A stretch of 64,000 nucleotides of DNA, taken from positions 1,488,001 to 1,552,000 of the forward strand of contig NZ_LT799838.1 of NCBI RefSeq assembly GCF_900168255.1, written 5' to 3'. The notes beneath the pieces were generated by a model. It saw nothing but the letters and a program-made list of their open reading frames with translations. It made no database searches and was not told where the DNA came from. Shown piece by piece: positions 63,696 through 64,000 of this stretch. This DNA comes from Psychrobacter sp. DAB_AL43B. Its GTDB lineage: Bacteria > Pseudomonadota > Gammaproteobacteria > Pseudomonadales > Moraxellaceae. Made by a program: the position numbers and the translations under genes. Position 1 is the stretch's first letter, and each line of letters opens with the position of its first letter.

Positions 63696-64000
63696 TTACG
63701 CCTGTGTTGCGACGCTCGCAAGTAAGGATTGTAATGCTTGTCCGGGATGATCAGTTTTCATGAACTGCTCACCAATTAAAAAGTGCTGAATATTATGGCT
63801 CAGCATTAAGCGAATATCGTCTGCACTATGGATGCCACTTTCGGTGACGATAAGTGGTCGCTGTAAGTTATCATTGGGATTAGCAGCCAGAGCATCATTA
63901 CTAGCTAGCTCTCGTAATAGTGTATTCTTTAGATCAAGCGTTGTCTGCAAATCTACAGCAAAGGTATTTAAATCGCGATTATTGATACCATAGATATTGT
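63696..64000 (-). CDS. trpC: Indole-3-glycerol phosphate synthase, C-terminal part (partial)
   Basis: TrpC closes the indole ring in tryptophan synthesis. The frame continues to the window edge, where NIYGINNRDLNTFAVDL matches the family's GINNRDL motif; further down are LIVTESGIHSADDIRLM (phosphate-binding) and FLIGEQFMKTDHPGQAL. Only about 100 C-terminal residues are in the window. The Smr gene follows after 141 bases on the same strand. Confidence 0.93.
   Translation of the reverse strand, partial: NIYGINNRDLNTFAVDLQTTLDLKNTLLRELASNDALAANPNDNLQRPLIVTESGIHSADDIRLMLSHNIQHFLIGEQFMKTDHPGQALQSLLASVATQA

Overview
The window looks like a chromosomal piece of a Psychrobacter-type gammaproteobacterium (Moraxellaceae). 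I infer this from moderate-to-low GC, AT-rich intergenic DNA, protein sequences of Moraxellaceae/Pseudomonas flavour, cold-type genes (Csp next to an RhlB-like helicase) and a short dispersed repeat family that recurs between genes. I saw no tRNA, rRNA or CRISPR array.

Layout. Bases 1-3.5 kb are the end of a prophage: tail gene tail-end, membrane/holin genes, GH24 endolysin, and an outward-facing tyrosine integrase beside short direct repeats. 3.8-7.7 kb is the Kdo/LPS-export operon kdsD-kdsC-lptC-lptA-lptB. Next come radA, then rlpA and rodA (same strand, split by 1 kb of non-coding DNA), a secreted M15 peptidase, a pair of M16 peptidases (one catalytic, one lacking the zinc motif), a 50-residue lipoprotein, ftsY, an O6-alkylguanine transferase, a YebC-type regulator, a K+ channel with a C-terminal zinc ribbon, an AarF/UbiB kinase and aroQ. 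24-30 kb holds csp, rhlB, a TauE/SafE protein with a His/Met tail plus ccoS, a YdcF protein overlapping murB, and a low-molecular-weight phosphatase.

30-35 kb contains an Hsp15-like S4 protein bracketed by two inverted repeat copies, a PaiB-like protein, an excalibur protein, ilvA, a complete IS982-family element (8-bp target duplication) and rpiA. 35.7-44.5 kb holds argF, alr, dnaB, and pdxA/rsmA/apaH; the last three are usually contiguous but here a 1.5-kb AT-rich accessory patch separates pdxA from rsmA, and a dispersed repeat separates rsmA from apaH. 44.6-54.6 kb has a membrane protein of the so-called Gcr site-specific recombinase family, two paralogous ~595-residue acyl-CoA dehydrogenases, a PAS-GGDEF-EAL protein and rsmE. 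55-57.5 kb is an ahcY-metF operon preceded by a good match to an S-adenosylhomocysteine (SAH) riboswitch. The end carries a BtuB-like TonB receptor, an MscS channel, an AlkA-type glycosylase, an Smr protein and the C-terminal part of trpC running off the window.

The observations I consider most worth checking are the six-copy palindromic repeat family with compensatory stem changes, the inverted pair around the S4 gene, the SAH riboswitch, the pdxA-rsmA accessory patch, and the IS982 copy that has split a 10-bp palindrome upstream of ilvA.
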